Source of the DNA: Phocaeicola massiliensis B84634 = Timone 84634 = DSM 17679 = JCM 13223
GTDB taxonomy: Bacteria; Bacteroidota; Bacteroidia; Bacteroidales; Bacteroidaceae
Direction: 5' to 3'
Length of the DNA stretch: 64,000 nucleotides
Assembly (NCBI RefSeq): GCF_000382445.1
Contig: NZ_KB905472.1
Span: 1,059,505 to 1,123,504, forward strand
Shown here: piece by piece, positions 27,829-35,492 of the stretch
Position numbering within the stretch: the first letter of the stretch is position 1
Layout: each line of letters begins with the position of its first letter
Position numbers and translations under genes: made by a program
The notes under the pieces: model-generated
What the model was told of the DNA's origin: nothing
Databases searched by the model: none
What the model saw: the letters and a program-made list of their open reading frames with translations, nothing else

Positions 27829-28788
27829 ATGGACATACAGACAGCAAAACAAATCAGGCTGGAAGAATACCTTCACAGCTTGGGATATAGCCCGGTGAAG
27901 CGGCAGGGCATCAATCTATGGTACAAATCACCGTTCAGGGAAGAAACCGAAGCCTCGTTCAAGGTGAACACCGAGCGGAACCAATGGTATGATTTTGCGC
28001 TCGGCAAGGGCGGCAACATCATCGCGCTGGCTTCGCACCTCTATGCAACGGACAGCGTGCCGTACCTTTTGAAACGCATAGAGGAACAAGCACCGCACGT
28101 GCACCCCGTTTCTTTCTCTTTTCGCAAGCAGTCATTTACAGAGCCGAGTTTCCAACAGTTGGAAATCGTGCCGCTTTCTTCTCCTGCCTTGCTCGCTTAC
28201 TTGCAGGAAAGGGGGATAAATCTGGCACTGGCGAAAAAAGAATGTAAGGAAGCGCGGTTTACGCACAACGGCAAACGGTACTTCGCCATTGCGTTTCCCA
28301 ACATGTCGGGCGGCTATGAAATCCGCAACCGATATTTCAAGGGCTGTATCGCACCGAAGGAAATATCCCACATCAGACAGTCGGGAGAGCCAAAGGGCAC
28401 GTGTTTCGTTTTCGAGGGATTTATGGACTACCTCTCATTTCTGACCCTGCGGCTCGAAAGCTGTCCGCAATACCTTGAATTCGACAGGCAGGATTACATG
28501 GTTCTGAACTCTGTTGCCAATGTTTCCAAAGCACTTTATCCATTGGGAAGCTATGAGCGCATCCACTGCTTTTTTGACAATGACCGTGCAGGAATGGAAG
28601 CCCTTCAGCAAATCCGCAAGGAATACGACAGCACCCGGCATATACGGGACGCTTCACAAATCTACAGCGGATGCAAAGACCTGAACGAGTATTTGCAGAA
28701 ACGCATGGCGGATAGAAAAGAGCAAATGCAATTCGTCAAAAAGAGGAATGATGCGTTACCCAAGAAACCGAAAGGCTTCCGGTTATAG
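27829..28788 (+). CDS. Toprim-domain primase of the mobile element (DnaG/CHC2-like, zinc ligands lost)
   Basis: The 319-residue protein follows a DnaG-type plan. Residues 1-75 align with the CHC2 zinc-ribbon region (WYKSPFREETEASFKVN, WYDFALGKGGNIIALA), but the Cys/His ligands are absent. A toprim domain occupies about 190-270, with the conserved Glu in FVFEGFMDYLSF and the metal-binding acidic pair in CFFDNDRAGMEAL. It would prime DNA synthesis during element replication or after transfer, as PrmN1 of NBU1 does. The iteron cluster lies just upstream, and the first stem of the oriT candidate overlaps its stop codon. Confidence 0.8.
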   Translation: MDIQTAKQIRLEEYLHSLGYSPVKRQGINLWYKSPFREETEASFKVNTERNQWYDFALGKGGNIIALASHLYATDSVPYLLKRIEEQAPHVHPVSFSFRKQSFTEPSFQQLEIVPLSSPALLAYLQERGINLALAKKECKEARFTHNGKRYFAIAFPNMSGGYEIRNRYFKGCIAPKEISHIRQSGEPKGTCFVFEGFMDYLSFLTLRLESCPQYLEFDRQDYMVLNSVANVSKALYPLGSYERIHCFFDNDRAGMEALQQIRKEYDSTRHIRDASQIYSGCKDLNEYLQKRMADRKEQMQFVKKRNDALPKKPKGFRL

Positions 28789-28945
28789 CCCACTATAACT
28801 ACGCGCTTCGCTTGCGTAGTTGTGGGCTCTCCCGAGGGGCTTAGGACGCTGCCCTAAGAACCCGGCAAGGGCTTTCAGCCCTATGCAACCCGACCAAAGA
28901 GTGACCCTCTCTTTGGAAACTCCGCTTATGGGTTACACCCCTAAG
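28787..28945. other. Candidate origin of transfer (oriT), hairpin-rich
   Basis: Four hairpins crowd the gap before the relaxase gene. The first is AGCCCAC-TAT-AACTACGC (28787-28804) with GCGTAGTTGTGGGCT (28814-28828), a 15-bp stem with a bulge. The others are CTTAGG/CCTAAG (28840-28858), AGGGCT/AGCCCT (28868-28882) and CCAAAGAG/CTCTTTGG (28894-28916). MobV and NBU-type elements normally have oriT immediately upstream of the mob gene. The nick site cannot be assigned by eye. Confidence 0.55.
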
Positions 28946-29012
28946 AACCCCTTGCGGATATGCGCGGAAAGCAACAAACAGATTTAGTAAACAACTCAAT
29001 CAGAATTAAAAG

Positions 29013-30416
29013 ATGGCAACAAAATCAAGCATACATATCAAGCCTTGCAATGTGGCATCAAGCGAGGCTCATAACCGGAGAACTGCCGAGTATATGCGCA
29101 ACATCGGAAAATCCAAGGTATATGTGGTATCCGAACTCTCTGCGAATAACGAGCAGTGGATAAACCCGGACTTCGGCAGTCCCGAATTGCAGGCGCACTA
29201 TGAGGACATCAAACGGATGGTCAAGGAAAAGACTGGTCGTGCCATGCAGGAAAAGGAGCGTGAGCGCAAAGGGAAGAACGGCAAGATTATCAAAGTGGCA
29301 GGATGTTCCCCCATACGTGAGGGAGTATTGCTCATCAGACCTGACACCACACTGGCAGATGTGCATAAATTTGGCGAGGAGTGCCAAAGACGCTGGGGCA
29401 TTACACCGCTCCAAATCTTCCTGCACAAAGACGAAGGACATTGGCTGAACGGACAGCCTGACCCGGAGGACAGGGAGAGTTTCAAGGTAGGCGAAAGGTG
29501 GTTCAAACCGAATTACCATGCGCATATCGTATTCGATTGGATGAACCACGATACAGGTAGGAGCCGCAAGCTCAATGACGATGACATGATGCAGATGCAG
29601 ACCTTGGCATCCGACATCCTTCTGATGGAGCGTGGTAAGTCAAAAGCCGTAACAGGCAAAGAACATCTGGAGCGGAACGACTTCATCATTGAGAAGCAGA
29701 AAGCCGAACTGCAACGCATAGAAGCCATAAAGCGGCATAAGGAACAGCAGGTAGACCTTGCCGAACAGGAACTCAGACAGGTGAAATCGGAGATACGCAC
29801 GGACAAGCTCAAAAGTGCAGCCACCGATGCCGCTACGGTTATAGCAAGCGGAGTGGGTTCTCTTTTCGGCAGCGGAAAAATGAAGAAACTGGAGCAGTCC
29901 AATGAAGAATTGCGTCAGGAAATTGCCAAACGGGACAAGGGCATTGATGACTTGAAAGCCCAAATGCAACGTATGCAGGAACAGCACGGCAAGCAGATAC
30001 GCAACCTGCAAGGAATACACAATCAGGAACTTGAAGCCAAAGACAAGGAAATATCACGGTTGAATACCCTGCTTGAAAAGGCTTTCAAGTGGTTTCCGAT
30101 GCTCAGGGAGATGTTGAGAATGGAAAAGTTGTGCGCTGCCATCGGCTTCACCAAAGAAATGATAGAGAGCCTCCTGACAAAGAAAGAAGCTATCAGGTGC
30201 AATGGCAGGATTTATTCCGAAGAACACAGGCGGAAGTTTGATATCAAGAATGATATTTTCAAGGTAGAAAGGAATCCGACAGATGACAGCAAACTGGTAC
30301 TGACCATAAACAGACAGCCGATTGGCGAATGGTTCAAAGAACAGTTTGATAAATTACGGCATAGTTTACGTAAATCAGCAGAAGAGCCAAGAAAAAGTAG
30401 AGGATTTAGGATGTAA
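29013..30416 (+). CDS. MobV/Pre-type relaxase
   Basis: This 467-residue mobilization protein would nick oriT and lead a single strand into a recipient cell. The relaxase domain covers about 1-220 with SIHIKPCNVASSEAHNRRT, FLHKDEGHWLNG and the His motif NYHAHIVFDWMNH typical of Pre/Mob (MobV) enzymes. A long coiled coil follows (about 225-365: QKAELQRIEAIKRHKEQQ, EELRQEIAKRDKGIDDLK), then a basic C-terminal region. It starts 224 bp after the primase gene behind the hairpin-rich oriT candidate. No coupling protein or secretion genes are nearby, so a helper element must supply them. Confidence 0.85.
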   Translation: MATKSSIHIKPCNVASSEAHNRRTAEYMRNIGKSKVYVVSELSANNEQWINPDFGSPELQAHYEDIKRMVKEKTGRAMQEKERERKGKNGKIIKVAGCSPIREGVLLIRPDTTLADVHKFGEECQRRWGITPLQIFLHKDEGHWLNGQPDPEDRESFKVGERWFKPNYHAHIVFDWMNHDTGRSRKLNDDDMMQMQTLASDILLMERGKSKAVTGKEHLERNDFIIEKQKAELQRIEAIKRHKEQQVDLAEQELRQVKSEIRTDKLKSAATDAATVIASGVGSLFGSGKMKKLEQSNEELRQEIAKRDKGIDDLKAQMQRMQEQHGKQIRNLQGIHNQELEAKDKEISRLNTLLEKAFKWFPMLREMLRMEKLCAAIGFTKEMIESLLTKKEAIRCNGRIYSEEHRRKFDIKNDIFKVERNPTDDSKLVLTINRQPIGEWFKEQFDKLRHSLRKSAEEPRKSRGFRM

Positions 30417-30427
30417 TTCGATGGTAC

Positions 30428-30460
30428 TTGATTGGATTTCAATAAAATTCTGTATTTTTG
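30428..30460 (+). promoter_or_regulatory. Candidate promoter upstream of the structured leader and lipoprotein genes
   Basis: A perfect -7 box TATTTTTG (30453-30460) has TTG candidates at 30428-30430 and 30432-30434, giving spacers of 22 or 18 bp. A transcript from here would include the two hairpins at 30536-30690 as a leader of about 260 nt before the lipoprotein start at 30729. Confidence 0.5.
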
Positions 30461-30535
30461 CAAACGGATTGAGGCAACTCTTTCCAAGACATAAGAGAAA
30501 AAGAAGAAGCGTTATGCTTATCTTGTACTTGAAAA

Positions 30536-30690
30536 CGTAGGAAATTTTCAAATTAGATGCAAGGATAGCATAGTGGTTCTCACGCTATAGCGTGGGCTGC
30601 TATTGTTACATCTGCATCTATGGTTTCCTACGACCTTCAAGTTAAGACGTAGCATAGTTGGCTCACGTTTTCTGCTATTATTAACTTAAC
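30536..30690 (+). ncRNA. Structured two-hairpin leader of unknown function
   Basis: The first hairpin (30536-30632) nests three stems: CGTAGGAAA/TTTCCTACG, TAGATGCA/TGCATCTA and ATAGCA/TGCTAT, around the palindrome CACGCTATAGCGTG (30581-30594). The second (30641-30690) has GTTAAG/CTTAAC and TAGCA/TGCTA. Both share the words TAGCATAGT-GG-TCACG and CTGCTATTrTTA, so they look like diverged duplicates. This fits an RNA regulatory leader or a recombination target; I do not recognise a named family. The gap 30417-30728 contains no other feature. Confidence 0.5.
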
Positions 30691-30754
30691 ATCTTGACAG
30701 GGTCAATCAAGAACATAACAGTCAGAATATGAATAAACTTATCACTTCATTTCT

Positions 30755-32129
30755 TAATAGTCCGTTAAAAATTCAACATATCGGCTAAGCGGCTTCCGCC
30801 ACAAAGCCAAAGAGTTCTTTGATAAGTTTAGTATTAAAAGTTCTGTTCGGTTTCAGACCGGACTTACTAAAAATTCTTTTGAGTATATAAACATTACTCA
30901 GATAGGCCTTTAGCAGTCCGATGGAAAGCGACGGATAGTATCGTTGGCGCATGACCTTTGCGATGTTTACCGAGGCCAGTGAAGCATTGAAAGCGAAGTC
31001 AAGTTTCCTCAAGTCTCTTGCCTGACAATCGTTGAGTCCGGTAAACTGCTTGGAATCCCGAAAGCAAAACTCAATTTGGAATCTTGTACGGTAGTATTCG
31101 ATGATGTCTTTGGCCACCATGTCAAGGTCGGTGGAGAAATAGATTTTATGTCCTCCTGATTCCGGATAATGAACCACGACTTTGATGTTGCGTTTCATTG
31201 TCTTTGAATAGGCCTTGATTGAGTAAGCCTTTCCTCTTTCAATATCGAGAACTTCACAACGCTGAAGGTCGAGTTTCTCAAAATCAATCTTCTCGCCTTT
31301 GATACGCGGCCGTCCCCGCTTGCCCGTGCGGACACCGTCATGTGCATACCACAAGGCGGCATCATCACGCAGGCGGCTGATGACATGGAATCCCATCAGG
31401 CAGGTTTCACCCACGAACTTTGCCTTTGAGAACCATGCGTCTGCAACGACATAACGTGTTATGCGCAGCAGCTTATCCTTGTATTTGCGGAGCACGTCAA
31501 GATACCAGTCCACAAGGCTGTAATCTTCGCCTTGCTTTTCCAGATACGCCTTGTCCGGTGTCTGTTCCGCACGCAGCGTCATACAGTCCCGACTGTCAAT
31601 GTCGACAATGCCGATACCGAGAATTTCCAGACCTCGTTTCATAGCAGAAGCGCATCCCGACCAGAACTTGCCAATATAAGGAGTCTTCTTTCCCGACTTT
31701 GAAATGTAGCTCGCGTCTATGGCAATGGCTTTTCTAGCATTTTCACCAAACCGCTGCCGCATAAGAAAGAGATTGAACTGCATCCAGTCCAACTCACGTT
31801 CAAACAACTGCCGGAAACGTTGTTCCGAACTGTCCGAGTAACGGCCCATTTGGGTGAAATTTATCTTTCTTGGCAGTGCCATATACAAAATCATGAGTTG
31901 GATGAATGCTGTTTTAAAACTTTTGCGTAACTTCGCTGAATAACTTTTCAAAGCATCGGTTACGATTTCCTCATATTGGTCAAGTGCTGTTCCTTTCATT
32001 GCTTTAATGTGTGGTAGGATACCATTAAAGATAATGAAAATCAGACACTTGACCTATTTTATTATGCTAAACTTTATCAATCAGCGTGCTTATTTTCAAC
32101 GGATTAGTTACAATTTTAACGAAGTATTA
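30755..32129 (-). mobile_element. Insertion sequence, IS4 superfamily, 1375 bp
   Basis: The left end TAATAGTCCGTTAAAA (30755) and the complement of the right end TAATACTTCGTTAAAA (ending 32129) are terminal inverted repeats matching at 21 of the first 29 positions. The 6-bp target duplication ATTTCT stands at 30749-30754 and 32130-32135. Removing the IS plus one repeat restores a lipoprotein reading frame, which proves the boundaries. One transposase gene fills it on the minus strand. Confidence 0.92.
30785..31999 (-). CDS. IS4-superfamily DDE transposase
   Basis: The 404-residue transposase has a DDE catalytic core: first Asp in AIAIDASYIS, second Asp in YVVADAWFSKAK, and the Glu within the signature Y-(2)-R-(3)-E-(6)-K, seen exactly as YRTRFQIEFCFRDSK. 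The N-terminal 80 residues are a helical DNA-binding part. The frame is intact, so the IS may be active. Its stop lies 30 bp from the left IS end. Exact family assignment needs a database search; the 6-bp duplication is shorter than in classical IS4 members. Confidence 0.9.
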   Translation of the reverse strand: MKGTALDQYEEIVTDALKSYSAKLRKSFKTAFIQLMILYMALPRKINFTQMGRYSDSSEQRFRQLFERELDWMQFNLFLMRQRFGENARKAIAIDASYISKSGKKTPYIGKFWSGCASAMKRGLEILGIGIVDIDSRDCMTLRAEQTPDKAYLEKQGEDYSLVDWYLDVLRKYKDKLLRITRYVVADAWFSKAKFVGETCLMGFHVISRLRDDAALWYAHDGVRTGKRGRPRIKGEKIDFEKLDLQRCEVLDIERGKAYSIKAYSKTMKRNIKVVVHYPESGGHKIYFSTDLDMVAKDIIEYYRTRFQIEFCFRDSKQFTGLNDCQARDLRKLDFAFNASLASVNIAKVMRQRYYPSLSIGLLKAYLSNVYILKRIFSKSGLKPNRTFNTKLIKELFGFVAEAA

Positions 32130-32943
32130 ATTTCTGTTCATCACAGTTTTTCTGTTATCAGCTTGCAGTGATGATGAGCCCCAAGATTCAGTCAAAGAGA
32201 TTAGAATGCTGGTTTCAGCAGAAACAGGCGTAATGTATGCATGGGGCGACGACAAAAAGGAGAATCCCATAGAGTGCATGCTCGTCAAGACGGAAGGTGA
32301 TTCCGAAGAATGGCAACCTCTCGGATTCAACAGCATTGAGGGCTTTACTTACATAAAAGGACACGAATACTATCTATCGGTAAAGCGGACAATTCTCGCC
32401 AATCCACCTGCGGATGGTTCCGACCGTACGTATTCGCTTATCCGTATTCTCCAAGACAGACTTGTGACAGAACCGGAAATTCCGGTCGATGAGGAGATAA
32501 CATCCGAAGAAGATATTGAATATCAAGATTTGTGTCCTTTTGAGAAATATGCCATCAGCAAAGGGTATATTGTTGATGAGAATGGTAAAATAGTCTATGA
32601 CGATGGGTATGATTCAATGCTGCCATCCTACAGTTCAGCGCGTATATGGCTGGAAGATGTCCTTGACAAAGAAGACCCGAATTGGGTGAAATTTGAGTCC
32701 GTGCCTTACATGGCTATTTATTCGTTTGTTCTGTCTCCGTTTACAGATGAAATTCGTTTGGTACGCAACGAATCACACGGTCCGATGTTCAAAGATGTTG
32801 TACCCGAAGATGAGTTTACCCACATTACACAATCCATGCAGTCCGGCGAAGAAGTTCGTTACGCACTCATCCTTGCCAATGTTTATAAAAAGGGACTTCA
32901 AAAGGTGGAATTTACCATAAAAAAACAATAACACATAGTCATG

Positions 32944-33762
32944 ATGAATAAACTTATCGCTCCCTTTTTTATTATCATCAGTCTATTTATCTCTGCATGT
33001 AACGATGACAATAATGAAAATGAACCAATGTCCCCGTTCAGCCTTGAAAAGACCTATTATGAAGTAAGATTGTGGCGCGGCATCACTGAGATTCCCATTA
33101 CCAATGGAAGCGGCGACATCAGCCTGTCCGTAGCGGACGAAACGATAGTAGAAGCCAACAAGGTTCAGAATGAAGGAGGAAGTACCTATGTTGCCTTGCA
33201 AGGCAAACAGAAAGGAACTACTACGCTTACTCTGACGGACAATGTGACAGGCGACAAGGAAACAGTCGAAGTGAAAGTCACAGACTGCTACATTGCATAC
33301 GGCATTGCTGAAAGCAATCATCCCACGCTGACTTCAAACCTTATGCTCTATCTGGTTAACAATAAAGCGCGGGATTGCTATTTTTTTACAATGGACAATA
33401 TGCAGCACCAATTGAATAATACACCACTTGCCGAAGGCACTTATGAGTTCTTTGTCAAGCAGAATGGAGAGGAAACAGTTTCTTATTTGCGTCTGAGTTA
33501 TTCAGCCGATCCATCCGGAAACTTTGCACAAAATGCTCCAATGGAAATCCATGACTTCGCCCTATCGTTTAGTGATTCTCAAGCAGTACTGGAAATTATC
33601 AAAAGCTATTTGGATGTGGATTGGGTGGAACTTATCAGCAATGCCACGACAAAAAGCGTTCCCCCAAGAGACTACACCATGATACTGACCGTTCCCGAAA
33701 CAGACTATGAAATAATAGGAGCATTTGCAACAGCATCCATTCCTGAATACATCCTGAATTGA
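32944..33762 (+). CDS. Lipoprotein with bacterial Ig-like domain
   Basis: This 272-residue predicted lipoprotein starts MNKLIAPFFIIISLFISAC, with SAC lipobox. Residues about 40-120 look like a BIG_2-type Ig fold (TYYEVRLWRGITEIPITNGS, ADETIVEANKV, GTTTLTLTDNVTGDKETVEV). The remainder, rich in beta strands, is unrecognised. An ATG directly before (32941) is also possible; I chose the second because it aligns with the start of the disrupted gene upstream, whose first 15 bases are the same. It begins 12 bp after that gene and ends before a terminator, so the two form an operon on the right part of the element. Confidence 0.75.
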   Translation: MNKLIAPFFIIISLFISACNDDNNENEPMSPFSLEKTYYEVRLWRGITEIPITNGSGDISLSVADETIVEANKVQNEGGSTYVALQGKQKGTTTLTLTDNVTGDKETVEVKVTDCYIAYGIAESNHPTLTSNLMLYLVNNKARDCYFFTMDNMQHQLNNTPLAEGTYEFFVKQNGEETVSYLRLSYSADPSGNFAQNAPMEIHDFALSFSDSQAVLEIIKSYLDVDWVELISNATTKSVPPRDYTMILTVPETDYEIIGAFATASIPEYILN

Positions 33763-33798
33763 TAATGATATATTAAGCAGATAAGCCTGCATATCATA

Positions 33799-33846
33799 TA
33801 AAGCAAATGAAGAAAACTTGGTTGTTCTTTTCGTTTGCTTTATTTT
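33799..33846 (+). terminator. Terminator of the lipoprotein operon
   Basis: AAAGCAAATGAA (from 33800) pairs with TTCGTTTGCTTT (to about 33841), with one G-T wobble, followed by a T-rich run. It lies about 37 bp past the lipoprotein stop. Confidence 0.75.
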
Positions 33847-33882
33847 TATCCTCTACCACAAAGATGATAAATTAAATAATAC

Positions 33883-33926
33883 AAAAAAACACCCGACTTT
33901 ACATTCTTGGGTGTAAAGTCGGGTGT
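33883..33926 (-). terminator. Terminator of the tRNA-Asp operon
   Basis: A perfect 15-bp stem, ACACCCGACTTTACA (33889-33903) with TGTAAAGTCGGGTGT (33912-33926), is followed on the minus strand by seven T residues. It lies 35 bp past the tRNA 3' end. A second small hairpin (AAACATTGA/TCAATGTTT, 33937-33957) sits between. Confidence 0.9.
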
Positions 33927-33960
33927 TTGTTCTGTAAAACATTGATTTTCAATGTTTATT

Positions 33961-33977
33961 GCGGTGCGTACGGGACT
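33961..33977 (-). other. Candidate right attachment site within tRNA-Asp
   Basis: GCGGTGCGTACGGGACT, the 3' end of the tRNA-Asp gene plus one flanking base, matches the left candidate site at 22152-22168 at 16 of 17 positions and in the same orientation. Tyrosine recombinases often use tRNA 3' ends in this way and leave the tRNA intact on one side. Confidence 0.5.
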
Positions 33978-34035
33978 CGAACCCGTGACCCCATGCGTGA
34001 CAGGCATGTATTCTAACCAACTGAACTAACGCACC
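33962..34035 (-). tRNA. tRNA-Asp (anticodon GTC)
   Basis: The 74-nt cloverleaf on the minus strand has acceptor GGTGCGT/ACGCACC with discriminator G, anticodon loop CTGTCAC with GTC, and T-arm ACGGG-TTCGAGT-CCCGT. CCA is not encoded. Sequence identical to the second copy 28 bp away. Its 3' end is the candidate right att site of the mobile element. Confidence 0.97.
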
Positions 34036-34063
34036 AATATATTTGTTATCGAAAAAAAAGTTG

Positions 34064-34137
34064 CGGTGCGTACGGGACTCGAACCCGTGACCCCATGCGT
34101 GACAGGCATGTATTCTAACCAACTGAACTAACGCACC
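34064..34137 (-). tRNA. tRNA-Asp (anticodon GTC), second copy
   Basis: This is a tandem duplicate of the copy at 33962-34035, with the same 74-nt cloverleaf and GTC anticodon, and no encoded CCA. It is the promoter-proximal gene of the two-tRNA operon read leftwards. Confidence 0.97.
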
Positions 34138-34187
34138 AATATTTCAACTTGTATTTCTTTCAATGCTTTCTCTCTCGATTGCGGGTG

Positions 34188-34218
34188 CAAAGGTACGCAA
34201 TAATTTGAATTCTGCAAA
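34188..34218 (-). promoter_or_regulatory. Promoter of the tRNA-Asp operon
   Basis: On the minus strand, TTTG (34215-34218), a 19-bp spacer and TACCTTTG (34188-34195) match the Bacteroides -33/-7 consensus exactly, about 50 bp upstream of the first tRNA. Confidence 0.7.
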
Positions 34219-34380
34219 TGTTTGGACGTTTTTTTTCTGAACTTTTTTCTATTGGTCTTGATAGTGAATCATTTACATTTCAAGGAAAATAATTTTTCAA
34301 AAAAAGGAGAGGAGATGTTTTTTTAATTTGATTTTATTCCGTATATTGGTATTACAATTAAAAAAGAGAAGAAGTTAACT

Positions 34381-34971
34381 ATGGATATGCGTGTTTTTCA
34401 GATAGAGTCTGGTAGGGTATTACCTATGAAAGGGGATATACTTATTTCATCTCCTTTTTTTCGTGGTCATGATTTAACCCGGTCGGTAGTGTTGTTGCTA
34501 GAACATAATGAAGAAGGTAGTATGGGAATAATTTTGAATAAAGAATTTCGTAACCATATCTTGTTGAATGAACTGTTGCCTCCATTGGAATTTGCACAGC
34601 GTGTGCCTATATATAAAGGAGGTCCGGTAAGTAGAGAAACTATTTTCTTTTTGCACACGTTAGAAGATTTGAAGGGAGCAATACCTTTGGCTAATGGATT
34701 ATATGTGAATGGCAATTTTGGCGAGGTGCAAAAATATATTCTTGATGGTAAACCGGTAGAAGGGGTATTTCGGTTCTTTTCGGGATATGTCGGATGGGAG
34801 AAAGGGCAATTGATTAAGGAGATAGAAGAGAAATCATGGTTGATAGTGGATAGTAATAAAGAGATGTTGCAGGATTTGAATTTCTGTGATTTATGGCATA
34901 CCATGCTTGCTAAATTAGGAGGTAGATATGCTATTTGGGCACGTTATCCTCAATATCCGATGCTTAACTAG
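34381..34971 (+). CDS. YqgE/AlgH family protein
   Basis: This 196-residue member of the UPF0301 (YqgE/AlgH) family has the family landmarks GDILISSPFFRGHDLTRSVV, EEGSMGIILNKE, YKGGPVSRETIFFLHT and FSGYVGWEKGQL. The fold is known from structural genomics, but the biochemical role is not settled; in pseudomonads AlgH affects alginate regulation. Full length. Its stop codon overlaps the stop of the convergent acetyltransferase gene (34968-34971). Confidence 0.9.
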   Translation: MDMRVFQIESGRVLPMKGDILISSPFFRGHDLTRSVVLLLEHNEEGSMGIILNKEFRNHILLNELLPPLEFAQRVPIYKGGPVSRETIFFLHTLEDLKGAIPLANGLYVNGNFGEVQKYILDGKPVEGVFRFFSGYVGWEKGQLIKEIEEKSWLIVDSNKEMLQDLNFCDLWHTMLAKLGGRYAIWARYPQYPMLN

Positions 34972-35492
34972 AAATTTATTTTTTGGAGCATTATCACATC
35001 CCGATAACTTTTGCCGGTATGCATCCAATCTTTTAATAGTGCACACTCTTGATAACCGCAAGTAGTAAATAGCTTGCGGCAGGGTTTGTTTGCGGTGTCT
35101 ACATATGCAAACAGCTGATGGATACCCAAGTAATGGAAACAGTGGCTTTCAAGGAGAGATAGCGCCTGTCTGCCTATTCCTTTCCTCCGTTGTGCTTCGT
35201 CTATGACGATGCCTACCTCTGCCCGACTGTGCAGAGGGTCAAAATTGCAAATATCTACAATCCCTACCACCTGTCTGTCGCTATTTTCAATCATTAATCG
35301 GAGTTGGCGGTCTGTAAATAAATCATTTTGCGTTTGCTCAATGTATTGTTTCAGATGGAAACGGGAGTAAGGTCCTGTGGTATTACTGATATCCCATAAA
35401 TCAACAATGTTTTCGAATCGGAACATGCAGTCTAAATCTTCCGGCTCGGGAGCGCGAAGCTTAATTCCGTTTTCTTCTAATTGTCGTGCCAT
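34968..35492 (-). CDS. GNAT family N-acetyltransferase (SpeG-like)
   Basis: The 174-residue GNAT acetyltransferase begins MARQLEENGIKLRAPEPEDL. The acetyl-CoA loop is RRKGIGRQAL (R/QxxGxG/A), preceded by strand VGIVIDEA and followed by YVDTANKPCRKLFTTCGY. The region resembles spermidine/diamine acetyltransferases (SpeG/RimJ group), but the substrate is not readable. I use the ATG at 35492, which overlaps the TAA of the upstream gene (TAATG, translational coupling); a frame extending to 35732 overlaps that gene in another frame and is a shadow. Confidence 0.85.
   Translation of the reverse strand: MARQLEENGIKLRAPEPEDLDCMFRFENIVDLWDISNTTGPYSRFHLKQYIEQTQNDLFTDRQLRLMIENSDRQVVGIVDICNFDPLHSRAEVGIVIDEAQRRKGIGRQALSLLESHCFHYLGIHQLFAYVDTANKPCRKLFTTCGYQECALLKDWMHTGKSYRDVIMLQKINF

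Larger units (their letters stand above)
30729..32931 (+). pseudogene. DUF4377-type lipoprotein gene split by an insertion sequence
   Basis: Joining 30729-30754 to 32136-32931 restores one open frame of 273 residues, beginning MNKLITSFLFITVFLLSAC, a textbook lipoprotein signal with LSAC lipobox. The following MYAWGDDKKENPIECMLVK, EGFTYIKGHEYYLSV and PADGSDRTYSLI fit the DUF4377 domain. The IS and one copy of its 6-bp target duplication interrupt the signal peptide after codon 8. In its present state the 3' part lacks a signal: the first ATG after the IS is at 32206, inside the mature protein. A neighbouring gene (32944) starts with the same MNKLI. Confidence 0.85.
22152..33977. mobile_element. 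Candidate integrative mobilizable element at tRNA-Asp
   Basis: The segment, about 11.8 kb, starts at the tRNA-like fragment, carries integrase, DUF1016 nuclease, an unknown protein, a DUF3853 protein, RepA-like ATPase, primase and relaxase, all on the plus strand, and ends at the 3' end of an intact tRNA-Asp gene. The coding part to 30.4 kb is visibly richer in G/C at third codon positions than the flanks. There are no type IV secretion genes, so transfer would need a helper conjugative element, as for NBU elements, whose int-primase-mob layout is similar. The lipoprotein pair with its IS lies at the right end as cargo. Confidence 0.65.

Noticed and set aside
29013..30416. A full conjugative element (ICE)
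   Set aside because: No coupling protein, VirB4-type ATPase or Tra genes lie between the candidate ends; only mobilization functions are present.
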